From assembly GCA_030035585.1 (NCBI GenBank), contig CM057477.1, positions 64,957,447 through 65,021,446 of the forward strand: DNA of 64,000 nucleotides. Reading direction: 5' to 3'. Positions 31,254-40,992 of this stretch are shown in pieces. The notes beneath the pieces are model-generated. The model had not been told where the DNA came from and searched no databases. It saw nothing but the letters and a program-made list of their open reading frames with translations. The position numbers were made by a program, and so were the translations under genes. The stretch is from Dugong dugon (Eukaryota > Chordata > Mammalia > Sirenia > Dugongidae). How positions within the stretch are numbered: position 1 is the first letter of the stretch; each line of letters starts with the position of its first letter.

Positions 31254-31676
31254 AACTGTTATTATTAGGTGCCGTCAAATCGATTTCAACTCATAGCAAC
31301 TCCATGTAACAGAGTAGAAATGCCCTATAGGGTTATCTAGGCTGTAATCTTTATGGAAGGAGCCTTGGTGGTACAGTGGCTAAGAGCTTGGCTGATAACC
31401 AACAGGTCCGTGGTTGGAACCCACCAGCCACTCTGCAGGGTAAAGATGTGGCCATCTGCTTCTGTAAAGATTACAGCCTTGGAAACCATATAGGGCAGTT
31501 CTACTCTGTCCTGTAGGGCCAATAGAAGTCAGAATTCACTCAATGGCAATGAGTTTCATTTCTTGGAATCTTTAAGAGAGCAGATCACTAAGTCTTTCTC
31601 CCACGGAGCTGCTGGATGGGTTTGAACTGACAAAGTTTTGGTTAGCAGCCCAGCGCTTAACTATTATACCACCAGT
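31254..31676 (-). mobile_element. AfroSINE, long form, interrupted by another SINE
   Basis: 31254-31354 (ttattattaggtgccgtcaa, gagtagaaatgccctatagg) and 31567-31676 (gagcagatcactaagtcttt, gttagcagcccagcgcttaa) form one minus-strand SINE around the inner plus-strand copy. Confidence 0.88.
31355..31566 (+). mobile_element. AfroSINE, long form, nested antisense in a SINE
   Basis: Complete copy from ggagccttggtggtacagtg to caatggcaatgagtttcatt with the central tctgcagggtaaagatgtgg segment. Flanked by AATCTTTAT (31346-31354) and AATCTTTAA (31567-31575). Confidence 0.88.
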
Positions 31677-31900
31677 GAAAACAAAAAGAAAATGTTTTCA
31701 AACACTGTGGAAGTAAACATTTACATATATAACTGAAAATGAGAGGTACCCACCAAACCCTGGTCTTTGATAGCCTAATGATGTATGTTATTTGTTTATT
31801 GAAGTAGGCTCCTTAACAGTCACTTCCTTATTATTCTAGAATCAAAGAATTTTGAAGCTAGAAGCAACCTTAAATAGTTGCTCTACGTTATTTAAAGATG

Positions 31901-32035
31901 GGAGCCCTGGTGGCACAGTGGTTGAGAGCTTGGCTGCTAACCAAAAGGTCAGCAGTTTGAATTCACCAGCCGCTCCTTGGAAACCCTATAGGGTCACTAT
32001 GAGTCGGAATCCACTAGATGGCAGGGATTTACAGG
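31901..32035 (+). mobile_element. AfroSINE, short form with an extra internal deletion
   Basis: ggagccctggtggcacagtg, ccagccgctccttggaaacc, then ctatagggtcactatgagtc directly: the usual ggggcagttctactctgtcc block is missing. Flanked by TTATTTAAAGATG (31888-31900) and TTATTTTAAAGATG (32036-32049). Confidence 0.9.
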
Positions 32036-32162
32036 TTATTTTAAAGATGAGGAAAGAGCCGTCAGGAGAGGTTAAGTGATTTTCTGACTCTAGTCAACAT
32101 TCATGTCATTATATTGACCCAGAAAGTTTATTATTTAAATTATTCCCTGACTCAGATACCAC

Positions 32163-32372
32163 CACTACCACCATTTGCTGTCAGGATGACTCTAACTCAT
32201 GGCGGCCTCATGAGTGTCAGAGTACAATTGTGCTCTATGGGGTTTCAGTGGCTGATTTTTCAGAAATAGATCACCAGGCCTTTCTTTCCAGGTACCTCTG
32301 GGTAGACTCAATCCTCCAACCACTCAGTTGGCAGCTGAGCACGTTAATCATTTGTACCACCCAGGGACTCCT
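32163..32372 (-). mobile_element. AfroSINE, third form
   Basis: ccatttgctgtcaggatgac, gtgctctatggggtttcagt, gatcaccaggcctttctttc and ttgtaccacccagggactcc on the plus strand are complements of the SINE blocks. It ends about 100 bp from CPB2 exon 8. Confidence 0.88.
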
Positions 32373-32475
32373 GATTCGGATAAGCGTCCCCTTAACTAGT
32401 TTGAGTAAATGAGCCTTTCTCTAAGAACATCCCTCTTTTAATGAGACATGGCTAGAAACAAAGCACACAACATAC

Positions 32476-32569
32476 CACACCAGTGTTTGGAAGCAAAGTT
32501 CCTGTTCAGATCTGTTCCGATGCATCTATTGTCCTCATGAAAAGATCGGTTCTTTCTCCACATTCGATT
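32476..32569 (-). CDS. CPB2: CPB2 exon 8, substrate-binding Arg and NRNF motif
   Basis: A 94-bp exon (31 codons plus 1 nt). Acceptor is gtgtattcag/AAT and donor is TGTG/gtatgt. It reads NRMWRKNRSFHEDNRCIGTD then LNRNFASKHWC. It carries the M14 residues equivalent to CPA Arg127 (in MWRKNR) and Asn144-Arg145 (in DLNRNF), which bind the substrate carbonyl and C-terminal carboxylate. Cysteines at RCIG and HWC are kept. The sequence YANNH of human is HEDNR here. The split codon joins exon 9 as Glu. Confidence 0.95.
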
Positions 32570-32751
32570 CTGAATACACAAGACGATCATGTTAAATAGA
32601 CGCTTTTTAAAAGACCAAGCAGCCTGGTTGGGTTTCTCTCCTTCAACCCTCTCTCTTCCCTCACTTCATTCTGTCACCTTCTTCACAGCGTCCTTTCCCA
32701 CAGCCCCTATTTCTATCCAGGTCTCAATCATGCTCAAACTATCTGTGTTCC

Positions 32752-32960
32752 AAGAAGCCCTGGTGGTACAGTGGTTAAGCTCTTGGCTGCTAACTGAAAG
32801 GTTAACAGTTCGATCCCACCAGCTGCTCGGTGGGAGAAAGATGTGACAGTCTGCTTCTGTAAGGATTACAGCCTTGGAAACTCTACAGGGAAGTTCTACT
32901 CTGTCCTATAGGGTTGCTGTCAGTCGAAACTGACTTGACAGCAATAGGTTTGGGTTTTTG
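32752..32960 (+). mobile_element. AfroSINE, long form (full length)
   Basis: The best full-length long copy here: head gaagccctggtggtacagtg, B-box-like cagttcgatcccacc, central cggtgggagaaagatgtgac, tail gtcagtcgaaactgacttga, then gggttt. Comparison with short copies shows a clean gap of about 44 bp between gctc and cttggaaa. Confidence 0.92.
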
Positions 32961-33307
32961 TGTGTCTGTGTTTCAGAAAAGGGCTGTCTTAGACGGCCTT
33001 AATGCTCCCCTCAGCTTGCCTAAACATTAGGTAGGCTTCTTCTGGACTCTAGGCCCCTGACCTCTCTCTCATCCTGGCCTTACAGAATCCGGATACAACA
33101 TGTTCCATCTGCCCTTTACAGTAAACTCAGGAGATAACTCCATGTAATCAACACAGCCCATTGCCTAACCTTCCCCTAATGTCCTTCAGTACTTTTCCAC
33201 TAGCTCACTTCAGTCTAAAAACCATACTGACCTCTGCTTCAAAGAGTTAATTTAGCTCAATTTTGACCTATAAAGGTAATAATTTGATTTGGTTCAACTA
33301 AGCTGCT
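32961..33307. other. CPB2 intron 7, unassigned
   Basis: No repeat or gene recognised. Confidence 0.45.
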
Positions 33308-33725
33308 TGTTATGAATTTAATTGTGCCCCCCCAAAATATCTCTTGTAAATCCTAACCCCTATGCCTGTTGTGATAATACCCAATGAGTTTTCTTTGTTA
33401 CGTTAATAAGGCAATATTAGTGTAGTCTGTGTTTTGAGTCAATCTCTTTAGAGATATAAAAGGAGAAGATTAGAAGCAAGACGCAAGCAAGCAAGCAGAG
33501 ATGGGAGAAGATGCCACATCACGTGAAGATTGTCCAGGGACCAAGGAATAGAAGGTGAAGAGACAAGGACCTTTCCCCAAGCCAACAAATAGAGACAGTC
33601 TTCCCTAGAGCCAGTTCCCTGATTTCAGACTTCCAGCTTCCTGAACTGTGAGAAAATAAATTCCTGTTTCTTAAATCCATCCACTTGTGGTATTTCTGCT
33701 ATTGCAGCACTAGATAACTCAGACA
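33308..33725 (+). mobile_element. MaLR-like solo LTR with perfect 5-bp TSD
   Basis: TGTTATGAATTTAATTGTGC to CACTAGATAACTCAGACA, flanked by CTGCT at 33303-33307 and 33726-33730. A TATA-like gagatataaaaggagaagat (about 33453) and a polyA signal in gaaaataaattcctgtttct are present. A 5-bp duplication is typical of ERVL/MaLR. Confidence 0.88.
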
Positions 33726-33884
33726 CTGCTCGTTGACCTCATTTAGTTTTCTTCCCTTTAAATTAATTTTGTGCACAATAACACTTTGAGCTCCTTCTAA
33801 GAAAAGTAAAGTGATTTTAATTATGTCTCAACTCAAATTAAAACTATGAATCCTGAGTTTCAGTGCTCACTTTGACTTGAATTC

Positions 33885-34506
33885 TGATTTAGGAAATAAT
33901 ATTGGAGTTCTTACTCCCTGTCCTTGAGCATGGAGAATGTGACCTAGCTGGAGCTGGGCCCACAACTGCTCACAAGGACTCACAAGGACACATCCACTGG
34001 GCCCTGAGGTATAAAGACAACAGCTAAGATTATCTTGGAAAATATCTTTTAGGGAAGCTTTCACATAAAGCCAATCAAACAGAGCACAAAAGACTTCCCA
34101 CTCTTATCTTTTTCTATTACCATCTAGTGAATAGAAATTTATTGGACCAATGAAGACCCTCCCGACCGAAACCTGTACCAATCATTGTTAAGAAAGACTA
34201 TTCAAAATGTAAGATCACAGTTTCTAGCCAGTCTGTGAAAAGGCTAAGCTTTCAATGGTTTTGCCCATTTGTAATGTTAATATATACTGATGATTCTGTG
34301 ATGGTCTTTGGACTCGGGCAGACATGGCTCTGGCAGCATGCTTGTCCATTTTCCCACTTTTGTCTGTTCTGTTATTTCCCTGGACTCGGGCAGACATGGC
34401 TCTGGCAGCATGGTTTTCTGTTTCCCACTTTTACCTTTTTGCATACATGCCGAATATAACTTTCTTTTTGCTTCACTAAACTTTATGATATTTTTCCCCT
34501 ACAACA
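33885..34506 (+). mobile_element. Solo LTR (family 2) with internal 72-bp duplication
   Basis: TGATTTAGGAAATAATATTG to TTTTCCCCTACAACA, flanked by ATTC at 33881-33884 and 34507-34510. Homologous over its length to 17039-17577 but has ggactcgggcagacatggct twice (34310 and 34382). Confidence 0.9.
34310..34453. repeat. 72-bp tandem duplication within an LTR
   Basis: The block starting ggactcgggcagacatggct, then ctggcagcatg, occurs at 34310 and 34382 with a period of 72 bp. The related LTR at 17039-17577 has it once. Confidence 0.85.
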
Positions 34507-34829
34507 ATTCCACACACTCGTTTAAAAGCTACAGGAGGTGGAGATGTGAAGACACCTCCAGCCAGAGTGCTCCATTAATGGTACTGATTAACTCTGGTTT
34601 TTAAACATCAGACACATTCCCCATTTGGGTTCTTCAGTAAGCTGGGAAGTTTGATAATGTAAAGGGCTGCTGCACAGACTTTAATTTGTGGGGTTGGGTG
34701 ATGGGGCAACTGCATCACGTGCAGTTTGGTAGTAACAGTTGCTCAGAGGAGATCAGGTTCTCGAACTGCAGGGATCAGTTGGCAGAGTCACATGCAAAGC
34801 ACAGCTGTGGAGTAGGAACACGTAAAAAC
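34507..34829. other. CPB2 intron 7, unassigned
   Basis: No repeat or gene recognised. Confidence 0.45.
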
Positions 34830-34990
34830 GAAAAACCAAACCCACTGCCCTCTATTCCATTCCGACTCATAGTGACATTAAAAGGCAGACTAGAACTGCC
34901 CCATAGGGTTTCCAAGGAACGGCTGGTAGATCTGAACTGTCAATCTTTTGGTTAGCAGCCAATCTCTTAACCATTGCGCCACCAGGTCTC
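34830..34990 (-). mobile_element. AfroSINE, short form
   Basis: accaaacccactgccctcta, ctagaactgccccatagggt, ttccaaggaacggctggtag and ccattgcgccaccaggtctc are complements of the short-form blocks. Confidence 0.9.
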
Positions 34991-35419
34991 CGGAACATGA
35001 ATTCTGCTAATTCAGGTGAAATCATACATTCATTGTGTTAAAACAAAAATAATTTTAAACCAATAATAGAAATTGATTGAAGTTTATTTAATATGTGATT
35101 TTTCACATCAGGGCAATATTTCTGACTAGAGAGCCAAAAAATGTTCCAAAGAAGAAAAGTCTTTCACAGATTCTTATACTCTAGCTTATCACTAGCAATT
35201 ATACATCACCATGGAATCAGGGCCAGCATAGTGTTTACATAATAACTTGGGGACAATCAACATTTTCCTGAAGAACAATCCAGATAATTACTGGTTTACC
35301 TTTAAATATAGCTCCTAGTCTGACCTTTGGAGTTTCTGTTGCTGAAACTGACCGCACGTGAATAATTCTTTAAAAGAGAACTATGCTCAATGCAAAGTTG
35401 ACAAAATTGGTTTTGATTC
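34991..35419. other. CPB2 intron 7, unassigned
   Basis: AT-rich; no repeat recognised. Confidence 0.45.
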
Positions 35420-35914
35420 TCTTGGAATCCAGATTTCTGGGTCCATGGAGTTGGGGTGACCCACTCAGGCCATCCGCCCTTAGGTGTCCTTTGGAACCTT
35501 GAAGGAACTGGTCCCTTGAAGTTACCTTCAAGTCAAATAATAGCTTAGTAAACAGCTTAGTGGAGATATTTGGCCTTAGGCGTTAGGTTTTTTTTTTTTT
35601 TGGAAAATTATCTATGTGCAGCCAGCTTGGAGAAGCAGGAACTCCAGGGTCTGACTAGAGGCTGTGTTAGGATGTATGGCATGTCCTTGGTGACAGTTTC
35701 TGTAACCTGCCCTGTACTTTGATGCTATGGCTTGAGAAATTAACATAACAATGGCCTATATAACCTGTTTTCACTGTCCCCTCTTTGGAGAGTCTTCCTA
35801 ATATATTGAGGTGATGCTGCCTCATTCCTGTCCTACCTATCATATCTACTCACAATAAATATATTCTGTTACACTAATTTTTTGGTGCTTTTCTGTGAAT
35901 TTGGGTTTTTGACA
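35420..35914 (+). mobile_element. Candidate LTR
   Basis: A TATA box in atggcctatataacctgttt (about 35752), a polyA signal in cacaataaatatattctgtt about 90 bp on, and a possible LTR end at ttgggtttttgaca (35914). The left edge is a guess (tggaatccagatttctgggt). There is no second copy in the window to confirm it. Confidence 0.45.
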
Positions 35915-37235
35915 CTTCCTTTGCTAATTAAGCTAGCCTATTGTTTGACTTACAGATGACTTTCAGAAAATCAGTATTTTCAGCTCAATGTTTAATGATT
36001 CAAAGATTATCTTTGGGAGATAGTTTGGGTGGATCACTTTTAACCTCCATGGCTCCATAAATTTGGATTCCACGAGAATGACCAACTCCATTTCTCAACG
36101 GTAATATCAGTGTGTAAATGTGACCGTTTACTGAATGCCAACTGTTGGTTAGGCACTACGCTAGGTAGTTCTCATTTACCACCAACTACAAACTTTTATT
36201 CACAGTATTCCTTTCACCTAGTTGATTTTTTTCACCAACCTCCTTCACCACTTCCCTCTGCTCTGCATAAATTACCTCCTCCATGAAATAATTCCCGTAT
36301 CATTTCATGTCTGATCACGCCAATTATTCTCATTCCCTTTTGTGAAAACCCACTCTAGTAGGTTTTCCAAAACATATATATATATGCTCGGTTATGTTCT
36401 TATGTATCCCTCATTAAATTATAAAGGTCTGTACTTTATATTTGGTGAGTGATTTTTCATGAACTGTAATGTGGATGGACTAGAAGTAATAATGGTTTTC
36501 AGTATATATGAACTTGACCATGATACTTATACTTGTGCTCATGATTGAGTTGGAAGATAGAGGTTTACATTCACATACTGGTTAGAATGCAATTTCATTA
36601 AGACGCAAATTAGGTTAGAACTCTGTTCTAACTCTTGCAGTTCAGTATTTTGCAAATCAAAATACTATGCACATTATTCTTAGTAAGATTTAATGGATCC
36701 CAGCATTGTGCATCAATGGCAGCTAACATCACAAAAAGAGAGACAACCAGACATTATGTACATTCTGACAGGAGAACACGATATCAAAATGAAGTAGTCG
36801 TGTCAAAAATAAAATAAAATAAAACTGAATCTGATTAAGCCTCTAGAATCCAAATGTCAATTTTTAGGAAATACAGAGAACAGAGGAATACATTAAATGA
36901 CAACATGGCAATGCAATCAGCAAAACCGAGCCTTGCAAAACTCTTTTCTTCAACAAATAAATTGCAAGGGAGAAAAAAGAGAGCAAGAGATGGAGGGAGA
37001 GATTATACATGAAAACAGACCTAAAAGACACATTAACTAATCATACATAACATATGAAGATTAGTTGAATCCTGTATCAAAGAAATAAATGATTTAAAAA
37101 GTAGTGAGACATTTGGAAATTTGAATACTGACTAGATACTTGATGGTATTAAGTAATAATTGTTAAATTTTAGGTACAGTACAATTATATTGTGGTCTTT
37201 TTTTATTTGTTTGTTTAAGAGCCCTTTTCTTTTAA
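35915..37235. other. CPB2 intron 7, unassigned
   Basis: About 1.3 kb of AT-rich sequence with a MIR/L2-like scrap at about 36120-36165 (tgttggttaggcactacgct) and a short (TA)n at 36375. No exon, RNA gene or young repeat seen. Confidence 0.45.
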
Positions 37236-37391
37236 GGAGCCCTGGTTAAGTAAGAGCTTGGCTGCTAACCAAAAGGCTGGCAGTTCGAATCCACCAGCCG
37301 CTCCTTGAAAACCCTGTGGGGCAGTTCTCCTCCATCCTATAGGGTCCCCACGAGTCAGAATCGACTCGACGGCAATGGGTTTGGTTTGGGT
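37236..37391 (+). mobile_element. AfroSINE, short form
   Basis: ggagccctggttaag (head shortened), ctgctaaccaaaaggctggc, cagttcgaatccaccagccg, gagtcagaatcgactcgacg and gggtttggtttgggttt. One of the least diverged copies here. Confidence 0.92.
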
Positions 37392-37718
37392 TTCTTTTAG
37401 AGATGTATACTGAAATAGTTGTTGATGAAATGATGATATGGGGGATCTGCTTCACAATAATAGTCTAGGGCAGAAGTGGAGGAGGATGGAGATGACAGAT
37501 TGGCGATGAGTTGATCATTGTCAAAGCTGCATGACAATCACGTAGTTTATAATTGCTCCCACTTTTCTAGATATTTGACACTTTCCATAATAAAAATTAA
37601 AATTTATATTTTCATAATGCAACCATTGTGCCGAGGACCCAGGATTCTATGAATAATTCGGCCTGGATATTTTGTGTCCCCAAAGGGGGCATGTTTTCTC
37701 CTCTTTGTCTTCACCTGC

Positions 37719-37840
37719 CTCTGTCCAGCTGTACTCATAACCACCCACGTTTGCCACCTACCTCTTTCCAGGTGTACTCATAACCACCCACGTTCACCAC
37801 CTACCTCTTTCCAGCTGTACTCATAACCATCCACATTAAC
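37719..37840 (-). repeat. 43-bp triplication of the exon 7 3' end and splice donor
   Basis: In gene sense, ggttatgagtacagctggaa aGAG/gtaggtgg is followed by two further copies with a 43-bp period (plus-strand anchors ccag(c/g)tgtactcataacca at 37811, 37768 and 37725). Copy 1 is the coding end of exon 7. Copy 2 keeps an intact GAG/gtaggt donor at 37761-37762. In copy 3 the donor is GAG/gcaggt (GC). Copies are about 90 percent alike. Confidence 0.93.
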
Positions 37841-37915
37841 CACTGGCATGACATAGAAGTCCGTGTATCTCAGAAGAGTACTGTACACTCTTTCTTTCCC
37901 ATAGAATTGAGTTAC
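37805..37915 (-). CDS. CPB2: CPB2 exon 7
   Basis: A 111-bp, phase-0 exon of 37 codons. Acceptor is tttaattgcag/GTA and donor is GAG/gtaggt. It reads VTQFYGKERVYSTLLRYTDF then YVMPVVNVDGYEYSWKE, matching human residues 198-234; the MPVVNVDGY core strand of the M14 fold is conserved and the exon length is identical. Unusually, the last 30 bp of the exon plus 13 bp of intron are repeated twice more downstream with a 43-bp period (see the 37719-37840 repeat), so there are one intact and one GC-type decoy donor just inside intron 7. Confidence 0.94.
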
Positions 37916-38648
37916 CTGCAATTAAAAATCACATCTCTTGTAAGTCCTTCTAAGCTTAGTCTGTTTCTTTTATGGCCTTTTTTCCCCCCCTAAAGTCATT
38001 TGGTGTGTTTAGATTTGCAGATTTAACTTTCAGGAAGAGTATTAATTCCTCAAAAAGACTGAATTTAGGGTACTCTGCTATCAAGTGATGGTAAATGCCT
38101 TGGACACAGAACACACAGACTTCCTATTTAATAGAAGCAGAAAATAGAATCATAATTTTTTTAAATTCCCTTCTAAAAGTAATTCTTTATGAAAGTCATA
38201 AAATAAGATAATAAAGCTCACTACATTCAAAAATTTAATGAAATAAAATCTAGATATACTTCCACTGCCTCTTCAGTAATCCACATCAATCAGAGCTTAA
38301 ATGTACTTTGTCTTATATCCAGATATAATTAGATGCTATTTTAAAAAAAAAAAAAATTCATTGTGTTTTTGGTGAAAGTTTACACAGCAAGTTAGGGTCC
38401 CATTTGACAGTTTCCACACAAATTGATCAATGACATTAGTTACATTTTTCACAGTGTGTCAACATTCTCTTTAAATGTGTTCTGTTGTTCCATTTCCAGT
38501 ATTCTAGTTTCCCTGCTCCGTTATCTTCACATCTTTGCTTTAGATTAAAGGTTGACATTTTGGTCTCATGCAGATGGTTTTTTAGTAGAGCACCAATAGA
38601 TGCTATTTTCTAATTTGTGTCTAGAACTTGTTGTGGAGCTAAATTCTT

Positions 38649-39826
38649 TTTTTTTTTTAATATTTTATTGTACTTCAGGTGAAAGCTTACAGAGCAAATA
38701 GTTTCTCATGAAATAGTAGTACACATGTTGTTCTATGACATTGGTTAACAACCCCACAACATATTAAGCCTCTAAATTCTTAACCTTTTTTTTTTTTTGA
38801 TGAAAATACAGATAGCCAAATATACACCGTTTCAAAAATTTCTACATTCACAGTTCAGTGACATTGACTACGCTCTTCCAACTGTGCTGTTATTCTCACT
38901 TAAGATGAAGGCTTACAGAACAAAATAGTTTTTCATTTAACAGTTACTACACATGTTGCCCTATGACAATGGTTAACAATCTCACAGCACATCAAGAATA
39001 TCCTTACTCCACCTTGTTTTCCCTATCACCAGGGGACTTCCTTGTCCCCTTCTGTCTTCTGGCCCTTGTCACTGGACTACTGTACCTCTTTAGTCTCATT
39101 TGGTTTTATTTTATTTTATTTTATTTTAACACCATTTCAAAACTTTTTACTTACACATTTAAGTGATATTGACTATGCTCTTCCAATTGTGCTGCCATTC
39201 TCGCCCAAGATGAAGGCTTACAGGACAAAACAGCCTCCCATTTAATAGTTACTACAAATGTTGCCCTATAGCAGTGGTCAACAATCTCACAATACATCGA
39301 CAGTGTCCTTATTCAATTTGTGTTCCTTATCATCAGTTTCCTACTCCCCCTCTGCCTTCTGGCCCTTGTCACTGGACTCCTGTACCTCGTTAGTCCCATT
39401 TAGTTTTACTGGGCTGTCCACTCCCAGGCTTAACATCAAACCTCAAACGTAACTTCACCTCTGAGCTGAAAGGGTGTCTGGGGGCCACACTCTTGAGGTT
39501 TCTCCAGTATTCTTTAGGCCAGTAAATCTGGTCTTTTTTTTTTTTTTTTTTTTGTGGAGTTAAAATTATGCTCTACATCCTTCTCCAGCTCTGTCCAGAA
39601 CCCTCTGTTGTGATCCTGGTCAGAGCAGTCAGTGGTGGTAGCCGGGCACCATCTAGCTGTACTGGACTCAGTCCAGTGAAGGCCTTGGTAGCTGTGGACA
39701 ATTAGTCCTTTGGACTAATCTTTTCGTTGAATCCTGTTCTCTTCATTCTCCCTTGCTCCCGAAGGGATGAGACCAGTGGAGTATCTTAGATGGCCGCTCA
39801 TAGGCTTTTAAGACCCCAGACACTAC
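38649..39826 (-). mobile_element. LINE-1 copy F, 5'-truncated to its 3' UTR
   Basis: The T run at 38649 is followed by tattttattgtacttcaggt and gaaagcttacagagcaaata, the 3' UTR type of L1-C and L1-E, up to gcttttaagaccccagacac. It is flanked by a 17-bp duplication TGTGGAGCTAAATTCTT at 38632-38648 and 39827-39843. No ORF2 sequence is included. Confidence 0.93.
38895..39440. repeat. Direct duplication inside the L1-F 3' UTR
   Basis: The block with gatgaaggcttacagaacaa, atgacaatggttaacaatct and ttctggcccttgtcactgga (38905-39110) is repeated at 39210-39400, separated by (TTTTA)n. L1-C and L1-E have it once, at 19364-19560 and 53915-54110. Confidence 0.8.
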
Positions 39827-40135
39827 TGTGGAGCTAAATTCTTGCTAGAAATGAATGTGTCTCTCAAGCATCAGGTCATTAGGCTTTAGAATCAGTGGAA
39901 CCTTTTCCTAGGTACTAGCTATGACTTTCCTGATAGGTACCATCTTACACCTGCTGTTGTCTCCTCTAGGACTCATACCCAGCTTAGGGTCACATATTCC
40001 AACATGATATGAGGGACATCTATGTTCTGATGACAAACATTCACCCAAAATGACCAAAAGAGAGGTGGGAGGTCCATAAAGACACTATTTTAGTTGGTTA
40101 AATCATTTCATCTAGGACTAAGTTTGATTTAAAAT

Positions 40136-40627
40136 CTTCATTTGTGGAAGCATTACTACATTTTAATTTTTGGATTAGTTTGAAATTGTTGTTTCAACCT
40201 TTATTCAAAGATTTTCTTAAGAATTTTTTTTCATTATTGACAAAAGCAAAAGACTTTTGAACCCTGCTTGTACTATACCTAACACTTTGTCATTTTCCCT
40301 TTAAATATGTAAAATATTATATCCTTATTTCTCTCTAAAATGATCACAAGAGCCATATTAAAATCCTTTGCAATGGGTTAACCACTTATGAAATGTGGGA
40401 AAAGGGTAAGAAAAAACGCAAGGGTTTTTTTTGCTTGTTTGTTTTGTTTTAATCTATTATAGGTCAGAAATAGAAGCTTAATGAAAAGGAAGCAAAATGT
40501 GTAGACTGAGAGAAGCAATCCTTTAAGTAGTAAACAGTAGTTAAATACATTTTTTATGCTACATATTTGTAAATTTGGGTTGGAGACATTTTTCAGTAAT
40601 AACCTGGCATCCGTTATTAGAAAAAGA
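40136..40627. other. CPB2 intron 6, unassigned
   Basis: AT-rich, no repeat recognised. Confidence 0.45.
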
Positions 40628-40825
40628 TTGTTGTTGTGTGCCATTGAGTCGATTCTGACTCTTAGTGACCCTGTGACAGAGCAGAAATGCTCCATAGGGT
40701 TTCTTAGGCTGTAATCTTTATGGGAGTAGATTGCCAGGTCTGTTCTCCCATGGAGCAGCTGGTAGGTTTAAACTGCCAACTTTTGGTTAGCAGTTGAACA
40801 CTTAACTGTTATGCCATCAGGCCTC
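40628..40825 (-). mobile_element. AfroSINE, long form
   Basis: ttgttgttgtgtgccattga, gagcagaaatgctccatagg, gtaatctttatgggagtaga and gttagcagttgaacacttaa on the plus strand. Confidence 0.9.
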
Positions 40826-40917
40826 GTTTGTGGCAATAGAAGGAATCTAAATTTGCTCATGTCCAGAGAGAAAATGAATGAGAGGCATAGAGAGAAGTGA
40901 CTAGCCTTTTAGGCTTC

Positions 40918-40992
40918 CTGAGGAAGAAAGCCCTGGTGATCTACTTCCAAAAAATCAGTGATGAAAACCCTGTGGATCACAATGGTCTGATC
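40918..40992 (+). mobile_element. AfroSINE fragment, third form
   Basis: gaggaagaaagccctggtga, tctacttccaaaaaatcagt and gaaaaccctgtggatcac match the middle of third-form copies; both ends are missing. Confidence 0.6.

Larger units (their letters stand above)
38345..40135 (-). mobile_element. Old LINE-1 3' UTR fragment (L1-G), host of L1-F
   Basis: 38345-38648 (gaaagtttacacagcaagtt, gtcaacattctctttaaatg) and 39844-40135 belong to one minus-strand L1 3' UTR of the same type as L1-B. L1-F is inserted within it. Confidence 0.75.

Noticed and set aside
17039-34506. A provirus bounded by the related LTRs at 17039 and 33885
   Set aside because: Different 4-bp duplications (CGAC, ATTC), strong divergence, and no retroviral genes between them.
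37719-37840. CRISPR-like or satellite array
   Set aside because: Only three units of 43 bp without spacers, overlapping an exon end in a mammalian gene; a local tandem duplication explains it.
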